Shown here piece after piece: positions 33,099-43,576 of a stretch of DNA of 64,000 nt; position 1 is the stretch's first letter; every line of letters begins with the position of its first letter. The notes beneath the pieces are model-generated. The model worked only from the letters and a program-made list of their open reading frames with translations. It was not told the DNA's origin and did no database searches. Origin of the DNA: Magnetococcales bacterium (lineage in GTDB: Bacteria; Pseudomonadota; Magnetococcia; Magnetococcales; Magnetaquicoccaceae); contig JADGAR010000005.1 of assembly GCA_015231915.1 (NCBI GenBank), forward strand, positions 35,716 to 99,715, read 5' to 3'. The position numbers and the translations under genes were made by a program.

Positions 33099-33698
33099 AT
33101 GGCAGCCTTTACTCTCCGTGGCTGGCGGGGCCTGCTGATCTTTTTGCCCTTTGCCGCCGCGCCGCTGCTGTGGTTGACATTCGGCGCGGATCCGGGGGCC
33201 AATCCCATCGATCGGGTGATCCGTTTTCTGGGGGACTGGGCGCTGCGCTGGTTGCTGATCACCCTGCTGGTCTCCCTGCTGACACGGTTGCCGGGATGCG
33301 CCTGGCTGCACCCTTTGCGGCGCATGGCGGGTCTGTGCGCCTTTTTCTACGCCCTGCTGCACGTGTCGGGCTATGTGGTGCTGGATCAGTTCTTCGACTG
33401 GTCGGCCATCATGCTGGACCTGCGCAAGCGCCCCTACATCACTGTCGGCATGTTTGCCTTTTGCGCATTGATCCCCCTGGCCGTGACATCGACGAACGGC
33501 TGGATACGCCGCTTGCGCACCCACTGGCGCACCCTGCACCGCCTGGTTTTTCCGGCGACGTTGTTGGCCCTGGCCCATTATTACCTGATGATCAAGGCCG
33601 ATTATGCCCTGTTCTGGTGGCACGCCGGGCTGGGCGGGGTGCTGCTGGGGTGGAGGGTGGTCAGTCCGGTGCTGGCCGTAAAAGAAAGATACGGATGA
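33099..33698 (+). CDS. msrQ: MsrQ (YedZ) heme-binding membrane subunit
   Basis: Ferric-reductase-like membrane protein; LRRMAGLCAFFYALLHVSGYV and RLVFPATLLALAHYYLMIKAD; follows msrP. Confidence 0.92.
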   Translation: MAAFTLRGWRGLLIFLPFAAAPLLWLTFGADPGANPIDRVIRFLGDWALRWLLITLLVSLLTRLPGCAWLHPLRRMAGLCAFFYALLHVSGYVVLDQFFDWSAIMLDLRKRPYITVGMFAFCALIPLAVTSTNGWIRRLRTHWRTLHRLVFPATLLALAHYYLMIKADYALFWWHAGLGGVLLGWRVVSPVLAVKERYG

Positions 33699-33754
33699 AG
33701 AGGCACTGTCATCAGAAGGAAAGAAAAGCAGGGCAGATCAGGAGGGGCAATTCC

Positions 33755-34027
33755 ATGAGCGCTCAGAATTCCCGTAAGCGTCGGCATGTGTGGGAGGGGG
33801 AAGCCCAACAGGCCCCCCAATCCCGACAGAAAAAGGGGCATCGTGAATTGAAAGCGCCTGCAACCGATCCCCTCGGATCCATGGCCCCGGACTTGAAAAG
33901 GCCACAATCCAGGCGGCAGCCCTCTTTCACGAACCATGCGCTGGGCACGGACTTGCAGACGAATACCCGTCTACACCCCACCTTCGATCTGTCTGCGGAG
34001 TTCAACCCACTCAGGCACCCAGGTTGA
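33755..34027 (+). CDS. Small basic hypothetical protein overlapping the 3' end of the TOPRIM gene
   Basis: AGGAGGGG 8 nt upstream of ATG; MSAQNSRKRRHVWEGEAQQAPQSRQKKGHREL...; no recognised family. Confidence 0.35.
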   Translation: MSAQNSRKRRHVWEGEAQQAPQSRQKKGHRELKAPATDPLGSMAPDLKRPQSRRQPSFTNHALGTDLQTNTRLHPTFDLSAEFNPLRHPG

Positions 34028-34810
34028 GATATCCTCGGTGGAGCGATGAAGAGCGGATAGAACCTTTTCCCGGAATGCCCATGCACCCTTGAAGCCATTT
34101 TCCTTCAACCAGTCATCCATGGCCCAAAACAGATCCTTGCCCGCGAACGCATACAGAAAATTTTGATATCTTACTCCCTGTGGACGACATTCGGGGAGAT
34201 AGCGCTGGAAGTCGTTCAACACATCTGCCTCGTGAACCAGTTGTTCCTCCTGGTGGTTGGCGACAACAGTCTTAAGCCCTTCCTGGCAATGCTGCTCATC
34301 CAAAACATCTGGGTATGAGTGTTGCTCTTTTCCCCGTTTAGGACCGAAACAGGAAGGAAGATCCTTGAATCGCTTTCGATTGGCGCTCAACGCTGTTCTT
34401 GCAGCCTGATAATCAGTAATCCGATCCCTGGCTAATTCAAGAGCCTGACGATATCGATTCCGATCCGGGGCCTGATCTCCCAGCGCCTTGGTGACGATGG
34501 CTGGATCAATCAGATAGTTTTCGATCTCCTTGCGCTCCCAGCGCCAGCCGAAGACGCACTGCTCATTGTCAGATTGCCAAACGCGGGGCTGCCCCACCGG
34601 GTGCTTCCAGTCATCGAGAAAATCTCCATCCAATATCCCCGACACCGACACTACGTCCCCAATGGCGTACCGTTTGGCAATGATTTTCTGGCCCATACCA
34701 TACTTGCCACCCTCGGGTCTGATGTCGCACGCTCCCCTCAGGAGCTTCCCGAGAACCCTCACATCTGGACTACCCGTGCCACCTTCGCACAAAAGCACAT
34801 TTACAGGCAT
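33971..34810 (-). CDS. TOPRIM/DUF4435-like protein, AriB-like effector
   Basis: VNVLLCEGGTGSPDVRVLGKLL, VSGILDGDFLDD, RWERKEIENYLI; overlaps the ATPase gene. Confidence 0.6.
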   Translation of the reverse strand: MPVNVLLCEGGTGSPDVRVLGKLLRGACDIRPEGGKYGMGQKIIAKRYAIGDVVSVSGILDGDFLDDWKHPVGQPRVWQSDNEQCVFGWRWERKEIENYLIDPAIVTKALGDQAPDRNRYRQALELARDRITDYQAARTALSANRKRFKDLPSCFGPKRGKEQHSYPDVLDEQHCQEGLKTVVANHQEEQLVHEADVLNDFQRYLPECRPQGVRYQNFLYAFAGKDLFWAMDDWLKENGFKGAWAFREKVLSALHRSTEDISTWVPEWVELRRQIEGGV

Positions 34811-35928
34811 AACCGCCCTCCCGGCAGGCGATAGATCTCCTCAGGGCTGACAAGAGAAGAAATGGCTTCGGAATGGGTGGTCAACAAAAACTGGCAATGC
34901 GGACCGATAGTTGGCAGCGCCGCCAAAAGCGCTTGGGCCAAAGGTGGGTGCAGATTGAGATCAATTTCATCAATCAACACGATGGAGTTGCGGATTTGCA
35001 TCCTAACGAATTCATAGAGCATCGGAAAGATGGACTGCTCGCCTGCTGACATCTCTTCGATATCATAAGTTCTGCTTCCATCAGAAAGACAAAAATAATA
35101 ATCTTCAGGTGTCGGCGTGCCCCCCCTAAACATCGGCTCCGGCCTGGAAAATGATCGACCAGGAAACACTTTTTTGTAGCTGTTTTCAAGCTCCATCAAC
35201 CAGTCGCTATCGCCACCGGCCAACTGATTCATCCACCACCCATTGAGGTGTTTTCTCAGTCGGGAAACGCCAATTGAATATTGGTAGTTGCGACGTTGTG
35301 TTTGTGCGTCATCGTCATCGCCGTGATGACCTCGACCCTTCTCCAGCGAATCCGGCTGGGGCGATGTCAGATTCCTATACTGGTCAAACCAAAAAATGCC
35401 AGGAAGACGCGCAAACAAATCTCTGGCGTCAGCAACGCCACTCTTCACCAGTTGAGACGCATAAGACCGTCCACGGAACTGAAAAATATTCTCCTGCTGT
35501 TTCCCATTGACGATAAAGTAGTAACCTCCTTCCAGCCTGACAGTCACCTGCTTCGCATTTCCGGGCTTGATAAACTCTCTACCTTCAGCATGATGACTCC
35601 TGTTTCTGTACCACAGATCAGCTGCTTCCTGAGTCGCACTGACTTCGTCATCACTGAAATGGACATCCAGCTCAATGATTGGCGTCCCCCACTTCTCATA
35701 GCGTCCAAACACCCACCCTTGCCAATCAAAGTCGCTTGCGTCATGGGCTTTCTCGGTGATTCTGGACAGGCATAAGGCGATCGCTTGAAGCACGGTCGTC
35801 TTGCCAGTTCCATTGTCCCCAAGGATCAAGAACTGGTCCGCGACATCATCTGTGAGCTTGTTCTTGATCTGGATCTCAAGATTTTTGAATCGTTTGAAAT
35901 TTTCCAGCCTGACTCTTGAAATCTTCAT
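34801..35928 (-). CDS. AAA ATPase, AriA-like
   Basis: MKISRVRLENFKRFKNLEI, Walker A LGDNGTGKTT, MSAGEQSIFPMLYEF signature, SIVLIDEIDLNLHPPLAQ Walker B, LLTTHSEAI. Confidence 0.8.
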   Translation of the reverse strand: MKISRVRLENFKRFKNLEIQIKNKLTDDVADQFLILGDNGTGKTTVLQAIALCLSRITEKAHDASDFDWQGWVFGRYEKWGTPIIELDVHFSDDEVSATQEAADLWYRNRSHHAEGREFIKPGNAKQVTVRLEGGYYFIVNGKQQENIFQFRGRSYASQLVKSGVADARDLFARLPGIFWFDQYRNLTSPQPDSLEKGRGHHGDDDDAQTQRRNYQYSIGVSRLRKHLNGWWMNQLAGGDSDWLMELENSYKKVFPGRSFSRPEPMFRGGTPTPEDYYFCLSDGSRTYDIEEMSAGEQSIFPMLYEFVRMQIRNSIVLIDEIDLNLHPPLAQALLAALPTIGPHCQFLLTTHSEAISSLVSPEEIYRLPGGRLCL

Positions 35929-36093
35929 GGTTCAACCTCCCAAACTGGCACGCAACGCAGGCTCCACTCTCGGTAGAAGCGATCTCGAGAATGAGGAAAG
36001 CTTCTTGATCATGAGGGGGAACCGGTGAGGCAAAGCAGTCCAATTCTTCCGAGGTGGCATTTACGAAATCGTCAAAGCCCAGTGCCTCCCCCC

Positions 36094-37089
36094 TCAAAAA
36101 TGACGCCATCCCCCCCGATCCAACGCCAACGGCTGGCCACCTTGCATGACCTGGATTGTCTCGCCAGTGGTGATTTCACCAATATCCGTCAAGGGCACCC
36201 CCACCTCCCTTGCCAGGGCGGCAACCAGATCCACGGCCCCCGGCGAGACGGTAAAAAGCAATTCGTAATCCTCGCCGCCGGTAAGCAATAATGGCAATAA
36301 CGCACCATCCTTTTCCAGCAGGTCACGAGCAACTGGCGAAAAAGGGATCCTGCCGGTTTCAATCACCGCGCCCACCCCGGATGCGGCGCACAAATGACCG
36401 AGATCCGCCACCAGACCATCCGAAAGATCGATCACCCCATGGGCCACGGCAGAATCGGCCAAAGCCAGACCCAACGCCACCCGCGGCTCCGGCAGATCCA
36501 GACGCTCCTCCAGGAATTGCCGATCCGCCGCCACCGCCAAACGTCCCTGCCGCACCGCCAGACCCAGGGCGGCATCCCCGATGGTCCCGGAGACCACGAT
36601 CCGATCCCCCGCTTGCGCCCCGGAACGCAACATGGCGCGATCCTGACTCACCAGGCCCATCAATGTCACATTAACAAAAATCCCCCCAAGGCTGCCCGTG
36701 GTATTCCCTCCCACCACCGTCACCCCGAACCGCTCCCCCTCCTCCCGCAATCCCGCCGCAAACCGCTCCACCCAGGTGAGCGGCGTCTCGGGGGGCAGAC
36801 TGAGAGAAAGAAGATACCAGCAAGGCCTGGCGCCCATGGCCGCCAGATCCGACAGATTGACCCGCAACGCCTTGCGCGCCAGACGATCCGGATCCGCCCC
36901 CGCCGCGAAATGAATCCCCTCCACCAAACCATCCACCGTGGCCACCAGCTGCTGGGTGCGCGGTACCGTCAGGACCGCTCCGTCATCGCCGATCCCCACC
37001 GCCACCCCGGCTGCCGCCGGCAACTGCACGGGCTGCAAGAGATCCCGAATCAATGCGAACTCACCCAACCCCGCCACGGTCTCCGCCAT
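36094..37089 (-). CDS. thiL: Thiamine-monophosphate kinase
   Basis: GEFALIRDLL, GIGDDGAVL, LSDLAAMGARP, GGEDYELLF; start at 37089. Confidence 0.95.
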   Translation of the reverse strand: MAETVAGLGEFALIRDLLQPVQLPAAAGVAVGIGDDGAVLTVPRTQQLVATVDGLVEGIHFAAGADPDRLARKALRVNLSDLAAMGARPCWYLLSLSLPPETPLTWVERFAAGLREEGERFGVTVVGGNTTGSLGGIFVNVTLMGLVSQDRAMLRSGAQAGDRIVVSGTIGDAALGLAVRQGRLAVAADRQFLEERLDLPEPRVALGLALADSAVAHGVIDLSDGLVADLGHLCAASGVGAVIETGRIPFSPVARDLLEKDGALLPLLLTGGEDYELLFTVSPGAVDLVAALAREVGVPLTDIGEITTGETIQVMQGGQPLALDRGGWRHF

Positions 37090-37601
37090 CACTCGGTGCC
37101 TCCCCCGCGAATCCGGCTGGCCAGGTTGTCCATCACCCCGTTCACGAACGAACCGGAACCGTCCCCGCCATAACGCTTGGACAGCTCGATCGCCTCGTCG
37201 ATCACCACCTGAATCGGCAACTCCGGCTCGGCCAGCAACTCGTATACCCCCTGCCGCAAGATGTTGCGATCGATGGTCGAGATGCGCGACAACGACCAGT
37301 TCCTGGCCCCCAGCGTGATCCAACGATCCAACTCCTCCAACCGGCTCCAGGTCCCGGCTGCCACCTTCTGGAAATAGTCCAGATCGGCACGCCCCCCGGC
37401 GTTGTCCTCGCACAACTGGCCAACCGCCCGGTGGATGCCGTCTCCGGAAATGTCGGATTGATACAAGGCCAGCAGGGTCAACTCCCGCGCCTTGTGACGA
37501 CTGGTGCCCGTGTCCTGGCTCTCCGGACGGGCGGTGCGGGGTTCCCCCCGCCGCAGGGTAGCATTCATGTCGGTTCCGCTCTCCACCCTCGTGTCAGCCA
37601 T
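37089..37601 (-). CDS. nusB: Transcription antitermination protein NusB
   Basis: [54 protein letters not shown]. Confidence 0.94.
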   Translation of the reverse strand: MADTRVESGTDMNATLRRGEPRTARPESQDTGTSRHKARELTLLALYQSDISGDGIHRAVGQLCEDNAGGRADLDYFQKVAAGTWSRLEELDRWITLGARNWSLSRISTIDRNILRQGVYELLAEPELPIQVVIDEAIELSKRYGGDGSGSFVNGVMDNLASRIRGGGTE

Positions 37602-38070
37602 CGAAGCGCTTGAAAAGATCCACCATCTCGATCACGGAGAGGGCGGTCTCCCAACCTTTGTTGCCGCCCTTGGTCCCGGCCCGCTCGATGGCCTGCTCCA
37701 CCGTATCGGTGGTCAACACCCCAAAGCCCACCGGCACGCCGCTCTCCATGGCCACGGCTGCCACCCCCTTGCTCACCTCGGCGGCCACATAATCGAAATG
37801 GGGCGTCGCACCCCGAATCACCGCGCCCAGGCACAATACCCCATCGAACCGGCCACTGCGGGCCGCCCGCTGCGCCGCCATCGGAATCTCGAACGCCCCG
37901 GGCACGCGCATCAGGGTCATATCCTGCTGCCGCGCCCCATGACGCACCAGACAATCCACCGCCCCCTCCAACAACCGCTCGGTGATGAAACTGTTGAAGC
38001 GCGAGACGATGATGGCAAACCGCCTCCCTCCGGCATCCAGATGTCCTTCCACCACGTTCCATTCGCTCAT
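37594..38070 (-). CDS. ribH: 6,7-dimethyl-8-ribityllumazine synthase
   Basis: [74 protein letters not shown]. Confidence 0.97.
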   Translation of the reverse strand: MSEWNVVEGHLDAGGRRFAIIVSRFNSFITERLLEGAVDCLVRHGARQQDMTLMRVPGAFEIPMAAQRAARSGRFDGVLCLGAVIRGATPHFDYVAAEVSKGVAAVAMESGVPVGFGVLTTDTVEQAIERAGTKGGNKGWETALSVIEMVDLFKRFDG

Positions 38071-39320
38071 GACGCGCGTGACTCCTTTTTCGGCTTGCAG
38101 GCCTTGTCGGCAAACTGTTGCATGAGATGTCCCATTTTATGATGCTTCACCTCCAGATAGGAGGCATTGTTCGCCCGCGCCGGGATCTCGATGGGCACCC
38201 GCTCCACCACTTCCATGCCGTACCCCTCCAGACCGATGATCTTTTTGGGATTGTTGGTCATGATCCGCAGACGCTGCACCCCAAGATCCTTCAAAATCTG
38301 GGCGCCGATCCCGTAATTGCGCAGGTCCGGCGGAAAGCCCAACTCCTTGTTGGCCTCCACCGTGTCCAAACCCTGATCCTGCAGGTTGTAGGCGAGCATC
38401 TTGTTGACCAGCCCGATCCCCCGCCCCTCCTGACGCAAATACAACACAATCCCCCGCCCCTCCTGAACGATACGCCGCATGGCCGCGTGCAACTGACTCC
38501 CGCAGTCGCAGCGCAGACTGCCGAACAGATCCCCGGTCAGGCACTCCGAATGGACCCGCACCAGCACCGGCTCCCCGGCAACCACCTCCCCCAACACCAT
38601 GGCCACATGCTGAAACTCGTCAACATCATTCGTGAAGACAATCAGCCGCCAATCCCCGCCCACCTCCACGGGAATGCGCGCCTCCACCACCCGATGGACC
38701 AGGTGCTCGTGACCGGTGCGAAACGCGATCAGATCGGCGATGGTGGCGATCTTGAGGCCCATCTTGCGGGCCATGACCATCAGATCCGGCACCCGTGCCA
38801 TGGCGCCATCCTCCTTGAGGATTTCGCAGATCACCGCCGCCGGCTTCAACCCCGCCATGCGCGCCAGATCCACCGAGGCCTCGGTGTGACCGGCCCGCAC
38901 CAATACCCCGCCATCCCGCGCCACCAGAGGAAAGACATGCCCGGGCCGCACCAGATCGCACGGCGAGGCGTCATCGGCGATGGCCACCGCCACGGTGCGC
39001 GCCCGGTCCTGGGCCGAAATCCCGGTGGTCACCCCGCTGGCCGCCTCCACCGACACCGTGAACGCGGTCTTGAACTGGGCATTATTGTCCGCCACCATCA
39101 ACGGCAATTGCAACCGTTCGACCCGCTCCCGGGTCAACGTGAGACAAATCAAACCCCGGCCATGCATGGCCATGAAATTGATCGCCTCCGCGCTGGCATG
39201 CTCGGCGGGAATGACGAAATCCCCCTCGTTCTCGCGGTCCTCGTCATCCACCAGGATCACCATGCGACCCTGACGAAACTCTTCCAGCACTTCCTCGATG
39301 GGATCAAAACGAAAAGACAT
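38067..39320 (-). CDS. ribBA: Bifunctional DHBP synthase / GTP cyclohydrolase II-type protein
   Basis: [61 protein letters not shown]. Confidence 0.95.
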   Translation of the reverse strand: MSFRFDPIEEVLEEFRQGRMVILVDDEDRENEGDFVIPAEHASAEAINFMAMHGRGLICLTLTRERVERLQLPLMVADNNAQFKTAFTVSVEAASGVTTGISAQDRARTVAVAIADDASPCDLVRPGHVFPLVARDGGVLVRAGHTEASVDLARMAGLKPAAVICEILKEDGAMARVPDLMVMARKMGLKIATIADLIAFRTGHEHLVHRVVEARIPVEVGGDWRLIVFTNDVDEFQHVAMVLGEVVAGEPVLVRVHSECLTGDLFGSLRCDCGSQLHAAMRRIVQEGRGIVLYLRQEGRGIGLVNKMLAYNLQDQGLDTVEANKELGFPPDLRNYGIGAQILKDLGVQRLRIMTNNPKKIIGLEGYGMEVVERVPIEIPARANNASYLEVKHHKMGHLMQQFADKACKPKKESRAS

Positions 39321-39326
39321 GAGAAT

Positions 39327-39983
39327 TCAAAATCCCTGTTCCCGCAAAAAGGCCTCGTCCATACAACGCCGCGTCGGGACCCCACCCCGACCCAGCAACC
39401 GTTCCACATACCGACCCAACAGATCGGTCTCCACGTTCACCTCCCGGCCTGCCGTCAGGCCTGCCAGGGTGGTCTTTTTCCGGGTGTGGGGAATCAGGTT
39501 GACGGAAAACCGGGTCCCCTCTGCCACATCCGCCACCTGATTGACCGTCAGACTCACCCCGTCCACCGCCACCGACCCCTTGGGGACAATATACCTCCCC
39601 GTCTCCCCTGGCACACGGAACCATGTTTCCAACGAACGCCCCCGGGGGGTGATCCGCTCCACCCGGCCCACCGCGTCCACATGCCCTTGCACCAGATGGC
39701 CATCCAGGCGATCCCCCAGGCGCAGGGCGCGCTCCAGGTTCACCTCCTGGCCCGGCAACAGCGCCCCCAGGGTGGTCACTTGCAGCGTGGCGGAGGAAAC
39801 CTGAACCGCGAACTCCCCGCGTCGCCACTCCACCACGGTCAGGCAGGCCCCGGAGACCGCGATGGAGTCCCCCAACCGTACCGGCTCGGCAGCGAATCCG
39901 CAGCGGACCCACAGCACCCAATCGGCTGCGGATTTTTCCACGGCCCGCACGCTCCCCAGTTCCTCGATCAGGCCAGTAAACAT
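39327..39983 (-). CDS. ribE: Riboflavin synthase alpha subunit
   Basis: MFTGLIEELGSVRAVEK, GDSIAVSGACLTVV, DGVSLTVNQV; start at 39983. Confidence 0.95.
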   Translation of the reverse strand: MFTGLIEELGSVRAVEKSAADWVLWVRCGFAAEPVRLGDSIAVSGACLTVVEWRRGEFAVQVSSATLQVTTLGALLPGQEVNLERALRLGDRLDGHLVQGHVDAVGRVERITPRGRSLETWFRVPGETGRYIVPKGSVAVDGVSLTVNQVADVAEGTRFSVNLIPHTRKKTTLAGLTAGREVNVETDLLGRYVERLLGRGGVPTRRCMDEAFLREQGF

Positions 39984-41086
39984 CGCGTCCCCTCGAAATC
40001 CCCTTCGATCAGGATGTCCTCTCCCACATGGGAGATGCGTGTGGCCACCAGCCGCTGGGCATCGGCCAGGGAGCCGATCCCGGCCATTTCCAACAGGCCG
40101 CGCGCCTCCCGGCCTCCGATCAGCTTGGGCGCCAGAAACAGCGCCAGCCGATCCGCCAGTCCCGCCTCCAGGAGAGCGCCGGTCAGCATCCCGCCCGCCT
40201 CGCACAACACGCTTGTCACATCCATGTCCGCCAACTTGTGCATCAGATCGGCCAGATCCACCCGGCCATCGTGATTTTCCCGGCAGGGGATCACCCGCAC
40301 GTTCTCCCGCGCCCCCAGGGCCTCGGCGCGGGCGAAACTCGCGCCATGACCGGCAGCGATCCACAGCGGGGCCGTTGCGGACGACTTGAAGACCCTGGCG
40401 TCATCCGGGATGCGCAAGCGCGAGTCCACCACCAGCCGGATCGGGTCCCGTCCCCCCTTCATGCGGCAGGTGAGGGCCGGATCGTCTGCCAGCACCGTGC
40501 CGATTCCCACCATCACCACGTCGTGGGTATCCCGCATCCGTTGCACCCTCTGTCTGGCGATGGGACCGGTGATCCATTTGCTCTCCCCGGTGCGGGTGGC
40601 GGTCTTGCCGTCCAGGGAGGCGGCTGCCTTGAGGGTGATCATGGGCCGCTCCTGCTCGATCCAGGTGACGAACGGTCGGTTCAGCTCCTGTGCCTCGGCC
40701 TGGCGCACTCCCATGATAACCTCGATGCCCGCTGCCCGCAATCGCTCCACCCCACGTCCGGAGACTTGCAGATTGGGATCGGACATCCCCACCACCACCC
40801 GCGCCACTCCGGCCCGGATCAGGGCATCGGCGCACGGCGGGGTCCGGCCATAATGGCTGCACGGTTCCAGGTTCACGTAGGCCGTCGCCCCCCGCGCCCC
40901 CTCCCCGGCCTCCCGCAGGGCGAACACCTCGGCATGGGGCGCCCCGGCATACGGGTGGTGCCCCTCGCCGAGGATCACCCCATCCTTGACGATCACGCAC
41001 CCCACCATGGGGTTGGGCCGCGTCCGCCCCGCTGCCCGCGCCGCCAGACGCAGGGCCAGGGCCATGTAGCGACGGTGGGAGTTCAC
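39968..41086 (-). CDS. ribD: Bifunctional riboflavin deaminase/reductase
   Basis: MALALRLAARAAGRTRPNPMVGCVIV, GAPHAEVFAL, LEPCSHYGRTPPCADAL; GTG start. Confidence 0.96.
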   Translation of the reverse strand: MNSHRRYMALALRLAARAAGRTRPNPMVGCVIVKDGVILGEGHHPYAGAPHAEVFALREAGEGARGATAYVNLEPCSHYGRTPPCADALIRAGVARVVVGMSDPNLQVSGRGVERLRAAGIEVIMGVRQAEAQELNRPFVTWIEQERPMITLKAAASLDGKTATRTGESKWITGPIARQRVQRMRDTHDVVMVGIGTVLADDPALTCRMKGGRDPIRLVVDSRLRIPDDARVFKSSATAPLWIAAGHGASFARAEALGARENVRVIPCRENHDGRVDLADLMHKLADMDVTSVLCEAGGMLTGALLEAGLADRLALFLAPKLIGGREARGLLEMAGIGSLADAQRLVATRISHVGEDILIEGDFEGTRCLLA

Positions 41087-41463
41087 GCGATTTCCCGGAC
41101 TTCCGCTTCGACGTGCGACAGCAGGGTGATTAGAATGTTTTTGGTTTTGTCACTACTTAAAATGTCTTTTATGCACATGATGTATTTTATTTGATCATAA
41201 CATGACCACTGATTATCATCTGTTGTAATTTTGATTGGAAAAATATATAATTCATACATAATCGTAAACAGTCTGTAGCGATATTTCAGGACAGGCACGT
41301 GCAGATCAAACCCATAAACGAAATCATCACTGGAGCGGATTCTCCTGACCTCAGCGACAATGGCATGATTGGTCTTCTCTGCAAGGTAACCCGCTTGCTC
41401 CCGCAGTACGCCAACCGGAGAAAACAAGGTTTCCTTGGACACTTCCGGCCAGAAATTTTCCAT
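41083..41463 (-). CDS. Hypothetical protein (126 aa)
   Basis: Complete ORF, locally AT-rich, overlaps ribD start. Confidence 0.55.
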   Translation of the reverse strand: MENFWPEVSKETLFSPVGVLREQAGYLAEKTNHAIVAEVRRIRSSDDFVYGFDLHVPVLKYRYRLFTIMYELYIFPIKITTDDNQWSCYDQIKYIMCIKDILSSDKTKNILITLLSHVEAEVREIA

Positions 41464-41481
41464 CGCATCCTCCTCGGCTAC

Positions 41482-42291
41482 TCAACAGAGGCGAAAAAAG
41501 AGCGGCAAATGATCCGAATACTTGCTGGCGTTGGGAGTCCCGTGCCGACCGAGCAGCGACGTTGCACGGTACTCGGTCAAGACACGGATGTCCCGATGAT
41601 CGAACCGATCCAACAAATCCGGACGCACCAGAACCTGATCGAACTGATACCAGTACATGGTATGCCTGGAGCTGGCATAATAACAAGTTCCAGGCGGCCC
41701 GGGGGAGCCATCGCCCAGCAGACCCCACATGGGATTATAGAAAAAATCGTACTGCCGGCCATCGACCGTCCGGCTTTTGCGCTCGGCAATGGCGCGGCTC
41801 ATCACGGCGTTCATCCCGTTGCTCCGGGTCATGCCGTCCTCGAAGGGACCGAGATTGAAATCCCCCGCAACCAGCGTCCTGGCATGGCCCAACTCCTGCT
41901 CCACGCCACGAATCGCCTGCATGAGGCTCTCGCACTCCTTCAACTGATCGTAAGCGTCCGCATGGCGTTTGCTGTACAAATGGGCAACCACCAGCAGAAT
42001 CTCTTCTCCGCCGTACAAGCGCAACCGTCGGATCGTCCATCTGTCGGATTCGAACAAGACCGCATGCGACAGATCGCCAAATTTCGAAAAAATCAGGATC
42101 CTTTCGCACAACTGGCTCTTCAGGAAAAAAAAATCCTCATCCACATGGTCATTGAGATCGGCAACCAACTCCAATGGATCAATGCCGCATTCCGCCAACA
42201 TCAACACATCCACGTCATGTTCGGCAACCAATTGGGCGATCACCTCGCCCAACGGTTGCCGATGGATGTTCCAAAAGAGAAAATTGACCAT
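41482..42291 (-). CDS. Endonuclease/exonuclease/phosphatase (EEP) family protein
   Basis: MVNFLFWNIHRQPLGEVIAQLV...DVLMLAECG, TLVAGDFNLGPFED, KYSDHLPLFFRL. Confidence 0.8.
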   Translation of the reverse strand: MVNFLFWNIHRQPLGEVIAQLVAEHDVDVLMLAECGIDPLELVADLNDHVDEDFFFLKSQLCERILIFSKFGDLSHAVLFESDRWTIRRLRLYGGEEILLVVAHLYSKRHADAYDQLKECESLMQAIRGVEQELGHARTLVAGDFNLGPFEDGMTRSNGMNAVMSRAIAERKSRTVDGRQYDFFYNPMWGLLGDGSPGPPGTCYYASSRHTMYWYQFDQVLVRPDLLDRFDHRDIRVLTEYRATSLLGRHGTPNASKYSDHLPLFFRLC

Positions 42292-42310
42292 GCCCCGGCC
42301 AACGACTGGA

Positions 42311-43576
42311 TCACAGGCCCGGATAGACAGGAAAACGGCGGCACAGTTCGGCGGCCTGGCCACGCACCTCGGCCTCCACTGCCGCGTCCCCACCCGGATG
42401 GGCGGAAAGGGCGTCCACCACCTTGACGATCATCTCCCCCACCTGCTGAAACTCCGCCTCGCCAAACCCCCGCGTGGTGGAGGCGGGGGTGCCCAGGCGA
42501 ATCCCGGAGGTGATGAAGGGCGAACGCGGGTCGTTGGGAATGGCGTTCTTGTTGCAGGTCAGTCCGGCGCGCTCCAGGGCCTGCTCGGTGTCCTTGCCGG
42601 TGATGTCCCGCGAGGTGAGATCCACCAGCATCAGGTGATTGTCCGTCCCCCCCGAAACGATCCGCAACCCGCCGGCCACCAGCGTCTCGGCCAGGCGCCG
42701 GGCATTGGCCCGCACCTGCCGGCCATACTGCGCGAACTCCGGGGACAAGGCCTCCCTGAAGGCCACCGCCTTGGCCGCGATCACATGCATCAGCGGACCA
42801 CCCTGGATCCCCGGAAAGATCTTCGAGTTGATCTTTTTGGCCAGATCCTCCCGGTTGGTCAGGATCATCCCGCCGCGCGGACCCCGCAAGGTCTTGTGGG
42901 TGGTGGTGGTGACAATGTCGGCATGGGGAAACGGGCTGGGATGCTCCCCCACCGCCACCAGACCGGCGAAATGGGCCATGTCCACGATCAGGGCCGCCCC
43001 CACCCCGTCGCAAATCTCCCGGAAACGGGCGAAATCGATCACCCGGCTGTAGGCCGAGGCCCCGGCCATGATCACCTTGGGACGATGCTCGCGGGCCAAC
43101 GCCTCCACCTGATCATAATCGATGCGCTCGCTCACCGGATCCAGGCCGTACTGCACGGCCCGGAACATCTGCCCGGAAAAATTGGGCTTGGCCCCATGGG
43201 TCAAATGGCCGCCATGGGCCAGGGACATCCCCAGCAGAAGATCGCCCGGCTCGATCAGCGCCAGGAGTGCCGCCATGTTGGCCTGGGAACCGGAATGGGG
43301 CTGCACGTTGGCATACTCGCAGCCGAACAGCTCCCTGGCCCGGGCGATGGCCAGGTCTTCGGCCTTGTCCACGAACTCGCAACCGCCGTAATACCGCTTG
43401 TGGGGATACCCTTCGGCATACTTGTTGGTCAGCACGCTCCCCTGGGCCTCCAGGACCGCGCGGCTGACGATGTTTTCCGAGGCGATCAGTTCGATCTGAT
43501 CCCGCTGCCGGCCCAACTCTTCGCCGAGCGCGGCATACAGCTCCGGATCGGCGTCACGCAAGGATTCCATGTTCAT
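42311..43576 (-). CDS. glyA: Serine hydroxymethyltransferase
   Basis: [52 protein letters not shown]. Confidence 0.98.
   Translation of the reverse strand: MNMESLRDADPELYAALGEELGRQRDQIELIASENIVSRAVLEAQGSVLTNKYAEGYPHKRYYGGCEFVDKAEDLAIARARELFGCEYANVQPHSGSQANMAALLALIEPGDLLLGMSLAHGGHLTHGAKPNFSGQMFRAVQYGLDPVSERIDYDQVEALAREHRPKVIMAGASAYSRVIDFARFREICDGVGAALIVDMAHFAGLVAVGEHPSPFPHADIVTTTTHKTLRGPRGGMILTNREDLAKKINSKIFPGIQGGPLMHVIAAKAVAFREALSPEFAQYGRQVRANARRLAETLVAGGLRIVSGGTDNHLMLVDLTSRDITGKDTEQALERAGLTCNKNAIPNDPRSPFITSGIRLGTPASTTRGFGEAEFQQVGEMIVKVVDALSAHPGGDAAVEAEVRGQAAELCRRFPVYPGL

Noticed and set aside
38118-40274. 718-aa ORF opposite ribBA/ribE
   Set aside because: Antisense shadow of unambiguous rib genes.
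41087-41300. FMN riboswitch upstream of ribD
   Set aside because: The upstream DNA is a coding ORF in tight overlap with ribD and no RFN-like sequence was recognised.
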